From the NCBI RefSeq assembly GCF_900110735.1, contig NZ_FOET01000007.1, positions 156,114-220,113 on the forward strand: 64,000 nucleotides of DNA, in the 5' to 3' direction. The position numbers and the translations under genes are program-made. Positions 23,432 through 30,914 of this stretch are shown here, piece after piece. The stretch's first letter is position 1. Every line of letters starts with the position of its first letter. A model generated the notes under the pieces. It saw nothing but the letters and a program-made list of their open reading frames with translations, was not told the DNA's origin and made no database searches. This DNA is from Streptomyces radiopugnans. Lineage in GTDB: Bacteria; Actinomycetota; Actinomycetes; Streptomycetales; Streptomycetaceae.

Positions 23432-25030
23432 GTGTTCCGCAGCGAGTACGCCGATGTCCCGCTCCTCGACCAGCCCGTCCACGACGCCGTCCTGGGGGCG
23501 TCAGCCCGCGACTTCGCCGACCGCCCCGCGCTGGTCGACGGGGTGGAGGGCACCGAACTCACCTACGCGCAACTCGACGGCTTCAGCCGCCGCATCGCCG
23601 CCGCGTTCGCCGCCTCCGGCCTGCGCAAGGGCGATGTGCTCGCCCTGCACAGCCCCAACACCATCGCCTACCCGGCCGTCTTCTACGCCGCCACCCGGTG
23701 CGGCGCCGCGGTCACCACCGTCCACCCGCTGGCCACCGCCGAGGAGTTCGCCCGGCAGCTCGCCGACTCCCGCGCCCGCTGGATCGTCACCGTCTCACCC
23801 CTGCTGGCCACCGCCCGGCAGGCGGCCGAACGCGCCGGCGGGATCCGGGAGATCGTCGTCTGCGACCGGGCCGACGGACACCGCTCGATCCAGGACATGC
23901 TCCTCACCGACGACCCCGAGCCGGACGTCGCCATCGACCCGGGCGAGGACCTGGCCGCCCTGCCCTACTCGTCGGGCACCACCGCCGCGCCCAAGGGCGT
24001 GATGCTCACCCACCGCAGCATCGCCACCAACCTCGCCCAGCTCCAGCCGGTCGCGCCCGGCGGCCCGGAGGACCGGCTGCTGGCCGTGCTGCCGTTCTTC
24101 CACATCTACGGGCTGACCGCCCTGATGAACGCGCCCCTGCGGCAGGGCGCCACCGTCGTCGTCCTGCCCCGCTTCGACCTGGAGCAGTTCCTCGGCGCCG
24201 TGGCCAGGCACCGGATCACCGGTCTGTACGTGGCGCCGCCCATCGTGCTGGCCCTGGCCAAGCACCCGGCGGTGGACTCCTACGACCTGTCCTCGGTACG
24301 CCATGTGGTCAGCGCCGCCGCCCCGCTGGACGCCGGCCTCGCCCGGGCGTGCGCCCGGCGGCTGGGCCTGTCCACGGTGCGGCAGGCGTACGGGATGACC
24401 GAGCTGTCGCCGGGCACCCATGTGGTGCCGCTGGCGGAGGAGCACCCTCCGCCGGGGACGGTGGGGAAGCTGCTGCCGAACACCGAGATGCGGATCACCG
24501 CCCTGGACGATCCCGGCCGCGACCTGGGCACCGGGCAGGAGGGCGAGATCTGGATCCGCGGACCGCAGGTGATGAAGGGCTATCTGGGCCGCGCGGACGA
24601 GACCGCGGCCATGGTCGACGCCGACGGCTGGCTGCACACCGGCGACGTGGGACGGGTGGACGACGACGGCTGGCTCTACGTCGTCGACCGGGTCAAGGAG
24701 CTGATCAAGTACAAGGGCTACCAGGTCGCCCCGGCCGACCTGGAGGCCGTGCTGCTGGCCCACCCCGGCATCGCCGACGCGGCGGTCATCGGCGTCCGCG
24801 ACGAGGACGGCGAGGAGGTGCCCAAGGCGTACGTGGTGCGCCGCGAGGGCGCGGACCTCACCGCCGAGGACGTGCTGGCGCACGTGGCCGCACACGTCGC
24901 CCCCTACAAGAAGGTGCGGCGGGTGGAGTTCACCGACGCCGTGCCGCGTGCCGCCAGCGGCAAGATCCTGCGGCGCGAACTGCGGGCCCGGGAGCGGGAG
25001 CGGGACAGGGAGAGGGGGGCCACGGCATGA
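23432..25030 (+). CDS. AMP-dependent acyl/aryl-CoA ligase (4-coumarate-CoA ligase-like)
   Basis: A 532-residue ANL-superfamily ligase that activates a carboxylic acid with ATP and CoA. The P-loop-like YSSGTTAAPKGVMLTH, YGMTELSPGTH, the hinge WLHTGDVGRVDDDGWLYVVD and the catalytic lysine in PRAASGKILRRELR are all present, so it should be active. The overall pattern follows the 4-coumarate-CoA ligase branch. GTG 23432 has GGAGG 5 nt upstream. It probably feeds the free acid into the pathway. Confidence 0.88.
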   Translation: MFRSEYADVPLLDQPVHDAVLGASARDFADRPALVDGVEGTELTYAQLDGFSRRIAAAFAASGLRKGDVLALHSPNTIAYPAVFYAATRCGAAVTTVHPLATAEEFARQLADSRARWIVTVSPLLATARQAAERAGGIREIVVCDRADGHRSIQDMLLTDDPEPDVAIDPGEDLAALPYSSGTTAAPKGVMLTHRSIATNLAQLQPVAPGGPEDRLLAVLPFFHIYGLTALMNAPLRQGATVVVLPRFDLEQFLGAVARHRITGLYVAPPIVLALAKHPAVDSYDLSSVRHVVSAAAPLDAGLARACARRLGLSTVRQAYGMTELSPGTHVVPLAEEHPPPGTVGKLLPNTEMRITALDDPGRDLGTGQEGEIWIRGPQVMKGYLGRADETAAMVDADGWLHTGDVGRVDDDGWLYVVDRVKELIKYKGYQVAPADLEAVLLAHPGIADAAVIGVRDEDGEEVPKAYVVRREGADLTAEDVLAHVAAHVAPYKKVRRVEFTDAVPRAASGKILRRELRARERERDRERGATA

Positions 25031-25839
25031 CGGACACGGACGGCGGGGCGGGCACGGACGGCGGGGGCGGCAGGGACGACGGGCCCCTGGTGCGGAGCGC
25101 GGCCGGGCGGGGCGTCACCACGCTCACCCTCGACTCGCCGCACAACCGCAACGCCCTATCCGCCCGGCTGGTGGGCGAGCTGTACGCGCACCTGGAGGCG
25201 GCCGGGCACGACCCGGACACCCGGGCGGTGCTGCTCACCCACACCGGCACCACCTTCTGCGCCGGCGCCGACCTGAGCGAGGCGGGCGCGGCGGCCGGGC
25301 CGACCGGCGCACCCCTGGGCCTGGCACGGCTGCTGCGCACGGTCGTGGCCTTCCCCAAACCCGTCGTCGCCCGCGTCACCGGGCACGTACGGGCGGGCGG
25401 CGCCGGACTGCTGGGCGCCTGCGACATCGCGGTGGCCGGCCCCGGCGCGACCTTCGCCTTCACCGAGGCGCGGCTCGGGCTGGCCCCCGCGGTGATCTCC
25501 CTGCCGCTGCTGCCGCGGCTGGACGCGCGGGCGGCCGGGCGGTACTACCTGACCGGCGAGCGGTTCGGTGCGGCCGAGGCGGCCCGCATCGGGCTGGTCA
25601 CCATCGCGGCCGAGGACGTGGACGCCGCGCTGGAGCCGGTCCTGGACGGGCTGCGGCGCGGTTCGCCGCAGGGCCTGGCGGAGTCCAAACGCCTGGTCAC
25701 GGCGGAGGTGCTGCGGGTGTTCGACCGGGACACCGATAGCCTGGCGGAGCTCTCCGCGCGGCTGTTCGCCTCGGGCGAGGCGCGCGAGGGCATGTCCGCC
25801 TTCCTCGAACGACGGGACCCCCGATGGGTGCACCACTGA
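25027..25839 (+). CDS. enoyl-CoA hydratase/isomerase family protein
   Basis: A 270-residue crotonase-fold protein with a Gly-rich, disordered N-terminus. The oxyanion-hole segments are TTFCAGADLSEAG and GHVRAGGAGLLGACDIAVAG, followed by AFTEARLGLAPAVIS. The usual catalytic Glu position in the second segment reads AGGAG rather than GGGxE-like, so this may be an AtuE/LiuC-type relative with altered chemistry. It starts in a 4-nt overlap with the ligase stop and overlaps the tetR start by 16 nt. Confidence 0.82.
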   Translation: MTDTDGGAGTDGGGGRDDGPLVRSAAGRGVTTLTLDSPHNRNALSARLVGELYAHLEAAGHDPDTRAVLLTHTGTTFCAGADLSEAGAAAGPTGAPLGLARLLRTVVAFPKPVVARVTGHVRAGGAGLLGACDIAVAGPGATFAFTEARLGLAPAVISLPLLPRLDARAAGRYYLTGERFGAAEAARIGLVTIAAEDVDAALEPVLDGLRRGSPQGLAESKRLVTAEVLRVFDRDTDSLAELSARLFASGEAREGMSAFLERRDPRWVHH

Positions 25840-26423
25840 CCGCACGGGGCAACGCGCCCAAGCAGGACCGCAGCCGCGCCACCCGGCGGCGTCTGCTCCA
25901 GTCGGCCGTGGCCTGCCTGGCCGAGCGCGGCTGGGCGGGCAGCACGGTCGCGGTCGTGGCCGAGCACGCGGGCGTCACCCGCGGGGCGGCCCAGCACCAC
26001 TTCCCCACTCGTGAGGACCTGTTCACGGCGGCGGTGGAGTACGTCGCCGAGGAGCGGTCGGCCGTCCTGCGGGACCTGCCGCGCCCGGCCGGCGTCCGGG
26101 AGGCCGTCGAGGCGATCGTCGGCCTCTACACCGGCGAACTCTTCCGCGCCGCGCTCCAGTTGTGGGTCGCCGCATCCAACGAGCCCCAGCTCGCGCCCCG
26201 GGTGACCGCGCTGGAGGCGCGCATCGGCCGGGAGACGCACCGTATGGCGGTGCGTCTGCTGGGCGCGGACGAGAGCGTGCCCGGAGTGCGGGAGACCGTG
26301 CAGGGCCTGCTCGACATGGCCCGCGGACTGGGCCTGGCCAACCTCCTGACCGACGACAGCGCCCGCCGTGAGCGGGTCGTGGCCCAGTGGGCGGCCGTCG
26401 TGGAGGCGGCCCTGCGCGGCTGA
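25824..26423 (+). CDS. TetR-family regulator of the acyl-CoA operon
   Basis: A 199-residue TetR protein with HTH segments SAVACLAERGWAGSTVAVVA and VTRGAAQHHFPTREDLFTAA. Its ATG lies inside the end of the hydratase gene, so it is the last cistron of the operon and probably a ligand-responsive autoregulator, perhaps sensing a pathway acyl-CoA. I could not identify its operator before 15933. Confidence 0.85.
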   Translation: MGAPLTARGNAPKQDRSRATRRRLLQSAVACLAERGWAGSTVAVVAEHAGVTRGAAQHHFPTREDLFTAAVEYVAEERSAVLRDLPRPAGVREAVEAIVGLYTGELFRAALQLWVAASNEPQLAPRVTALEARIGRETHRMAVRLLGADESVPGVRETVQGLLDMARGLGLANLLTDDSARRERVVAQWAAVVEAALRG

Positions 26424-26482
26424 CGGGACGGGCGGGGCCGTCCGATCCGGCGGCCCCCCGCCCGGTCCCGTTCGCCCGCGCT

Positions 26483-28516
26483 CTACAGGGTGGCGGCCAG
26501 GCGGGTGCCCTGGTCGATCGCGCGCTTGGCGTCGAGTTCGGCGGCGATGTCGGCGCCGCCGATGAGGTGGGCCTTGACGCCGCGCCCGGCCAGCTCGTCG
26601 TACAGGTCGCGCCGGGGCTCCTGCCCGGTGCACAGCACGACGGTGTCCACCGGCAGCACCTGGGGGTGCCCGTCGACGGTGATGTGCAGGCCCTCGTCGT
26701 CGATGCGCTCGTAGGTGACGCCGGCGAGCATGGTGACGCCGCGCTGCCTGAGCTCGGTGCGGTGGATCCAGCCGGTGGTCTTGCCCAGGCCCGCGCCGAC
26801 CTTGCTCGTCTTGCGCTGGAGCAGGTGGACGGTGCGCGCGCCGGCGGGGCGGACGGGCTCGGTCAGGCCGCCGGGGGAGCGGTACTCGGTGTCGACGCCC
26901 CAGCGGGCGAGGAACGCCTCCGTCGTCTCCGGCTCGCCCGGTGCGCCGTCCGGCCCGGGGTGGGTGAGGTAGGCGGCGACGTCGAAGCCGATGCCTCCCG
27001 CGCCCAGGATCGCGACGCGCCGGCCGACGGACCCGCGGCCGTGGAGGACGTCGAGGTAGCCCACCACGCTGGGGTGGTCGACGCCGGGGATCTCGGGGAC
27101 GCGGGGGGTGACACCGGTGGCCAGGACGATCTCGTCGTGCCCGGCGTCCGCGAGCTGCCCGGCGGTGACCTCGGCGCCCAGGCGCTGCTCGACGCCGAGG
27201 GCGTCGAGCCGGTGGCGGTAGTAGCGCAGGGTCTCGTCGAACTCCTGCTTGCCGGGGACCCGGCGGGCGGTGTTGAGCTGCCCGCCGACCTCGGGGGCCG
27301 CGTCGTACAGGGTGACGGTGTGGCCGCGCTCGGCCGCGGAGACGGCGAAGGCGAGCCCGGCCGGTCCGGCGCCGACCACCGCGATGTCCTTGACCCCGCG
27401 GGTGGGCTCCAGGACGAGCTCGGTCTCGTGGCAGGCCCGGGGGTTGACCAGACAGGAGGTGATCTTGAGGCTGAAGGTGTGGTCCAGGCAGGCCTGGTTG
27501 CAGCCGATGCAGGTGTTGATCGCCTCGGGGGTGCCGGCGGCCGCCTTGGCGACGAAGTCGGCGTCGGCGAGCATGGGGCGGGCCAGGGAGACCATGTCGG
27601 CGTCGCCGTCGGCGAGGATCCGCTCGGCCAGCTCGGGGTTGTTGATGCGGTTGCAGGTGACCAGGGGGACGGAGACGGATCCCATCAGCCTGCGGGTGAC
27701 CCAGGTGTACGCGCCGCGGGGCACGGAGGTGGCGATGGTGGGGATGCGCGCCTCGTGCCAGCCGATGCCGGTGTTGATGATGGTGGCGCCCGCGGCCTCG
27801 ACGGCCCGGGCCAGCTCGACGACCTCGGGGAAGGTGGAGCCGCCGGGGACCAGGTCGAGCATGGACAGCCGGTAGACGATGATGAAGTCCTCGCCGACGC
27901 GCTCGCGGACCCGGCGCACGATCTCGACGGGGAAGCGCATGCGGTTGGCGTACGAGCCGCCCCAGCGGTCGGTGCGGCGGTTGGTGGCGGAGGCGATGAA
28001 CTCGTTGACGAGGTATCCCTCGGAGCCCATGATCTCCACGCCGTCGTAACCCGCGGACCGGGCGAGGGCGGCGCAGCGGGCGAAGTCCTCGATCGTCTGC
28101 TCCACCTCGGCGTCGGTGAGTTCGCGCGGGGTGTGGGGGCTGATCGGGGCCTTCAGCGGGCTCGGGGCGACGAGGTCGGGGTGGTAGGCGTAGCGGCCGA
28201 AGTGGAGGATCTGCATCGCGATGCGGCCGCCCTCGGCGTGAACGGCGTCGGTGACGGTGCGGTGGCGTTCGGCATCCTCCTCGGTGGTGAGCATGGCGCC
28301 GCCGGGGTAGGGGCGTCCGGCCTCGTTGGGGGCTATGCCGCCGGTGACGATCAGGCCGACGCCGCCGCGGGCGCGTTCGGCGTAGAAGGCGGCCATCCGG
28401 GAGAAGCCGTCGGGGGCCTCCTCCAGCCCGACGTGCATCGAACCCATGACGACCCGGTTGGGCAGGGTGGTGAAGCCCAGGTCCAGCGGCCGGAGCAGAT
28501 GGGGGTAGGCGGTCAT
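26483..28516 (-). CDS. fadH: NADPH-dependent 2,4-dienoyl-CoA reductase
   Basis: A 677-residue FadH-type enzyme. An old-yellow-enzyme TIM barrel (about 1-370) has LPNRVVMGSMHVGLEE and the catalytic region YDGVEIMGSEGYLVNEF. The [4Fe-4S] cysteines are in CIGCNQACLDH plus TSCLVNPRAC. A C-terminal FAD/NADPH domain opens at VVGAGPAGLAFAVSAAERGH. It reduces 2,4-dienoyl-CoA during breakdown of polyunsaturated or terpene-like acids, matching the operon that ends just to its left. ATG 28516 is used. The upstream gap to 28650 holds a G-rich repeat. Confidence 0.88.
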   Translation of the reverse strand: MTAYPHLLRPLDLGFTTLPNRVVMGSMHVGLEEAPDGFSRMAAFYAERARGGVGLIVTGGIAPNEAGRPYPGGAMLTTEEDAERHRTVTDAVHAEGGRIAMQILHFGRYAYHPDLVAPSPLKAPISPHTPRELTDAEVEQTIEDFARCAALARSAGYDGVEIMGSEGYLVNEFIASATNRRTDRWGGSYANRMRFPVEIVRRVRERVGEDFIIVYRLSMLDLVPGGSTFPEVVELARAVEAAGATIINTGIGWHEARIPTIATSVPRGAYTWVTRRLMGSVSVPLVTCNRINNPELAERILADGDADMVSLARPMLADADFVAKAAAGTPEAINTCIGCNQACLDHTFSLKITSCLVNPRACHETELVLEPTRGVKDIAVVGAGPAGLAFAVSAAERGHTVTLYDAAPEVGGQLNTARRVPGKQEFDETLRYYRHRLDALGVEQRLGAEVTAGQLADAGHDEIVLATGVTPRVPEIPGVDHPSVVGYLDVLHGRGSVGRRVAILGAGGIGFDVAAYLTHPGPDGAPGEPETTEAFLARWGVDTEYRSPGGLTEPVRPAGARTVHLLQRKTSKVGAGLGKTTGWIHRTELRQRGVTMLAGVTYERIDDEGLHITVDGHPQVLPVDTVVLCTGQEPRRDLYDELAGRGVKAHLIGGADIAAELDAKRAIDQGTRLAATL

Positions 28517-28615
28517 GCGGTCGGTCTCCCGGTTCGGTGCGCGTGAGGGCGGTGGTGCGGCGGGGCAGGGCAGGGCGGTGGGGTGCGGTGGGGCGGTGTG
28601 ACGAGGCTGCGGGAC

Positions 28616-28646
28616 GGGGGCCGGGTGGGGGCCGGGTGGGGGCCGG
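28616..28646. repeat. G-rich tandem repeat GGGGGCCGGGT
   Basis: Two full 11-bp units (28616-28626, 28627-28637) and a partial third (28638-28646) lie between the SnoaL-like gene and fadH. The top strand has many G runs and could form a quadruplex. The whole gap from 28530 is unusually G-rich. Confidence 0.7.
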
Positions 28647-28649
28647 CGG

Positions 28650-29042
28650 TCAGTGGCCGGCGGCCTCGCGCGAGATCCGCTCGAACTGCGTGCCCATGGC
28701 CTCGGCGAGCGCCTGGGCGGCGGACAGCGGACGGACCATGACGGTGAGGTAGTCGATCCTGCCGTCCTCGTCGAAGTGCAGGAGGTCGCAGCCCTCGACC
28801 CGCCGGCCGCCGACCGTGGCGGTGAAGACGAGGGCGTGGTCCCGGCCGCCCGGGTCGGAGATCTCACGGGTGTAGGAGAAGTCCTCGAAGACCCGCATCA
28901 CACCGCGCAGGATCGCCGCGGTGATCGCCTTCCCCTCGTAGGGCCTGAACGCGACGGGGCTGGTGAAGACGACGTCCTCGGCCAGCAGATCCGCCAGCGC
29001 CTGCTCGTCGCGGGCCTCCACGGCGCGCCGGAAGGGGTTCAT
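28650..29042 (-). CDS. SnoaL/NTF2-like protein
   Basis: A 130-residue cone-fold protein starting MNPFRRAVEARDEQALADLL, with the family pattern DVVFTSPVAFRPYEGK and GRRVEGCDLLHFDEDGRI. NTF2-like proteins are small hydrolases, isomerases or binding proteins; the substrate cannot be told. ATG 29042 follows GAGGTGG. It is divergent from the padR gene and upstream of fadH on the same strand. Confidence 0.8.
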   Translation of the reverse strand: MNPFRRAVEARDEQALADLLAEDVVFTSPVAFRPYEGKAITAAILRGVMRVFEDFSYTREISDPGGRDHALVFTATVGGRRVEGCDLLHFDEDGRIDYLTVMVRPLSAAQALAEAMGTQFERISREAAGH

Positions 29043-29066
29043 GCCGCCACCTCTATAGACAAAAAG

Positions 29067-29091
29067 TTTACTAGGTGCGTTGGAGAGTAAA
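29067..29091. promoter_or_regulatory. inverted repeat TTTACT-N13-AGTAAA, candidate PadR operator
   Basis: TTTACT (29067-29072) and AGTAAA (29086-29091) lie in an AT-rich island between the divergent SnoaL-like and padR genes. A TATAGAC stretch nearby may be the -10 of the SnoaL-like promoter. PadR sites are often such spaced repeats. Confidence 0.5.
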
Positions 29092-29199
29092 TCCTGTCGG
29101 AGAGTCTGTCCACACCCGCCCGAAACCGCGCCCGCGGGCTCCGGGCCGATGTGGAACAGTCGATTTGTCGGCAGGTCGCCCCCGTGCTCCAATACGGGG

Positions 29200-29805
29200 A
29201 TGGCTCTGCGCAACGCGGTGATGGCGGCCCTGCTGGAAGGCGAGGCGTCGGGCTGGGACCTGGCCAAGGGGTTCGACTCCTCGGTCGCGAACTTCTGGAC
29301 CGCCACCCCCCAGCAGCTCTACCGCGAACTCGAGCGAATGGAGCGGGAGGGGCTCGTCGCCGCCCGCGTCGTCCAGCAGGAACGGCGGCCCAACAAGCGC
29401 CTGTTCTCCCTGACCGAGGCGGGATACGCCGCACTGCGCGAGTACACCGCCGCCGCCCTCGCCCGGCCCACCGTCATCCGCGACGAACTGCTGGTGAAGG
29501 TCCAGAGCGCCGACGTGGGCGACATCGAGGGCGTCCGGGCCGCCGTCGAGACGCAGCTGGAGTGGTCGACGGCCAAGCTGGCCCGCTACGAGCGGGGGCG
29601 CGCCAAGCTGCTGGACGGGCGCACCGAGGAGGAGTACTTCGAGCAGGCCCGGCGTGTGGGCCCCTACCTCACACTGCTGCGCGGCATCGCCTTCGAGCGC
29701 GAGAACCTCCAGTGGTGCGAGACCGCCCTGGAGGTCCTGCGACGGCGCGGCGCCGGCGCCGGCGGGCACGGGGACGCGGTGGAGGCGTCCGGCCGCCGGC
29801 GGTGA
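29200..29805 (+). CDS. PadR-family transcriptional regulator
   Basis: A 201-residue regulator. The winged helix (about 1-85) starts MALRNAVMAALLEGEASGWD, with QQLYRELERMEREGLVAAR and a wing at RRPNKRLFSLTEAG. A C-terminal dimerisation domain (PadR type 2) ends near 180. It probably represses the divergent SnoaL-like gene, possibly with fadH, and itself. ATG 29200 has only GGGG next to it, so the start is moderately sure. Confidence 0.85.
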   Translation: MALRNAVMAALLEGEASGWDLAKGFDSSVANFWTATPQQLYRELERMEREGLVAARVVQQERRPNKRLFSLTEAGYAALREYTAAALARPTVIRDELLVKVQSADVGDIEGVRAAVETQLEWSTAKLARYERGRAKLLDGRTEEEYFEQARRVGPYLTLLRGIAFERENLQWCETALEVLRRRGAGAGGHGDAVEASGRRR

Positions 29806-29827
29806 GGGGCCGGACGCCTCCACCGCG
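29775..29827 (+). terminator. long hairpin spanning the padR 3' end
   Basis: A perfect 20-bp stem (29775-29794 with 29808-29827) encloses a 13-nt loop that contains the padR stop codon, so the last codons are part of the terminator. Confidence 0.75.
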
Positions 29828-29869
29828 CCCGGCCCCCGTCCCTTCGAACCGGCCCCGGGGCCGCCGCGC

Positions 29870-30235
29870 CTACGGGCCCACCGCACCGCCCGGCACCAGG
29901 TCCGGATGAGCCTCCAGCAGCCGCTCGGGGGCCGCCTGCCGCCATGAGTCGACGAGGATGTCGCGCAGTTCGGCGACGTCCTCCAGGGCGGCCAGCCTGA
30001 CCCGCACCCATGCCGATGACGCCTCGTGGGGCGGCACCCAGAACTTCTCCGGCTCGGCCGCGATCAGCTCGGTGCGCTCGTGGCGCGGGCAGCGCACGGC
30101 GACGGAGGTCTCGTCGTCGGGGACGGTGACGTACATCTTCCCGGCCACCCGGAAGGTGGGCATGCTCCATGCCTCCTTCTCCACGGTCTCCGGGAGGGAC
30201 AGCGCGATACGGCGGACGTCGTCGGAATCGATCAC
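29870..30235 (-). CDS. MmcQ/YjbR-family protein
   Basis: A 121-residue protein with the family pattern RRIALSLPETVEKEAW, MPTFRVAGKMYVTV and the cysteine-histidine segment VRCPRHERTELI. YjbR-like proteins have a double-wing fold and are often called DNA-binding, without firm evidence. GTG 30235 is chosen; its ribosome site is poor. It stands alone between padR and the iron locus. Confidence 0.78.
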   Translation of the reverse strand: MIDSDDVRRIALSLPETVEKEAWSMPTFRVAGKMYVTVPDDETSVAVRCPRHERTELIAAEPEKFWVPPHEASSAWVRVRLAALEDVAELRDILVDSWRQAAPERLLEAHPDLVPGGAVGP

Positions 30236-30293
30236 GGCAGCACCGTAGCCGTGCCCACCGACACATCCGGACCGTGCCGGGCGCCCCGTCCCC

Positions 30294-30914
30294 TCAGGAG
30301 GGCCGGGACGCGGTGCGGGAGAGGAAGGCGTCCCGGTCGAGGAAGACCAACCGGGCCCGCTTGTGCGGCAGTTCGACCTCGGGGCCGAGGACGAAACCGG
30401 TCCGCAGCAGCCGGGAGACGGCCTTCTCGTTGCGGGCGTCGGGCTCGGCGACGATCCGCCTGCGGCCGGGGTCCTCGGCCAGCAGGTGGGCCAGGAAGAC
30501 GGTCAGCAGGGTGCCGGTGAAACCCGGCCGCGCCCCGCCGTCCGCGGGGCCGACCATCAGATGGATGCCGAAGTCCCCCGGCCGCACCTCGTAGTACTCG
30601 CCGACCGGGTCGGCGTCCGGCTCGTAGGTCTGGAAGAGGGCGACCGGCCGGTCGTCGAGGTGGATCAGATAGGCGTGGTGCGTGGACAGGGAGTCCAGGT
30701 ACTCGTAGGTCTCCAGGACCTCTTCGCGGGTGTGGTCGAGCATCCCCCAGAAGCGGGCCCGCTCCCGGGTCACCCAGCCGTACAGCAGGTCGATGTCGCG
30801 GGCGGGGTCCACGGGGACGACGCGGACGGTGCCGAAGCCCTCGACGCGGGTCTCGTGCACGGCTTCGCGGCGCCGGGGGGACGGGGCGCCGGAGGGCGGG
30901 GCTGGGGTGGTCAC
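30294..30914 (-). CDS. second DesC-like GNAT acyltransferase of the desferrioxamine locus
   Basis: A 206-residue GNAT protein of the siderophore acyltransferase type (IucB/RhbD-like). It shares RPGDFGIHLMVGP and VAEPDARNEKAV with DesC (RPGDVGMHFLTAP and VVEPDARNTAV), so it is a DesC paralogue. It would transfer an acyl group to an amine or N-hydroxylamine, possibly giving acyl- or aryl-capped ferrioxamines with the neighbouring acylase. Such a gene has been called desH, as far as I recall. GTG 30914 overlaps the acylase stop by 4 nt and follows GAGGAG. It is the last gene of the des transcript. Confidence 0.75.
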   Translation of the reverse strand: MTTPAPPSGAPSPRRREAVHETRVEGFGTVRVVPVDPARDIDLLYGWVTRERARFWGMLDHTREEVLETYEYLDSLSTHHAYLIHLDDRPVALFQTYEPDADPVGEYYEVRPGDFGIHLMVGPADGGARPGFTGTLLTVFLAHLLAEDPGRRRIVAEPDARNEKAVSRLLRTGFVLGPEVELPHKRARLVFLDRDAFLSRTASRPS

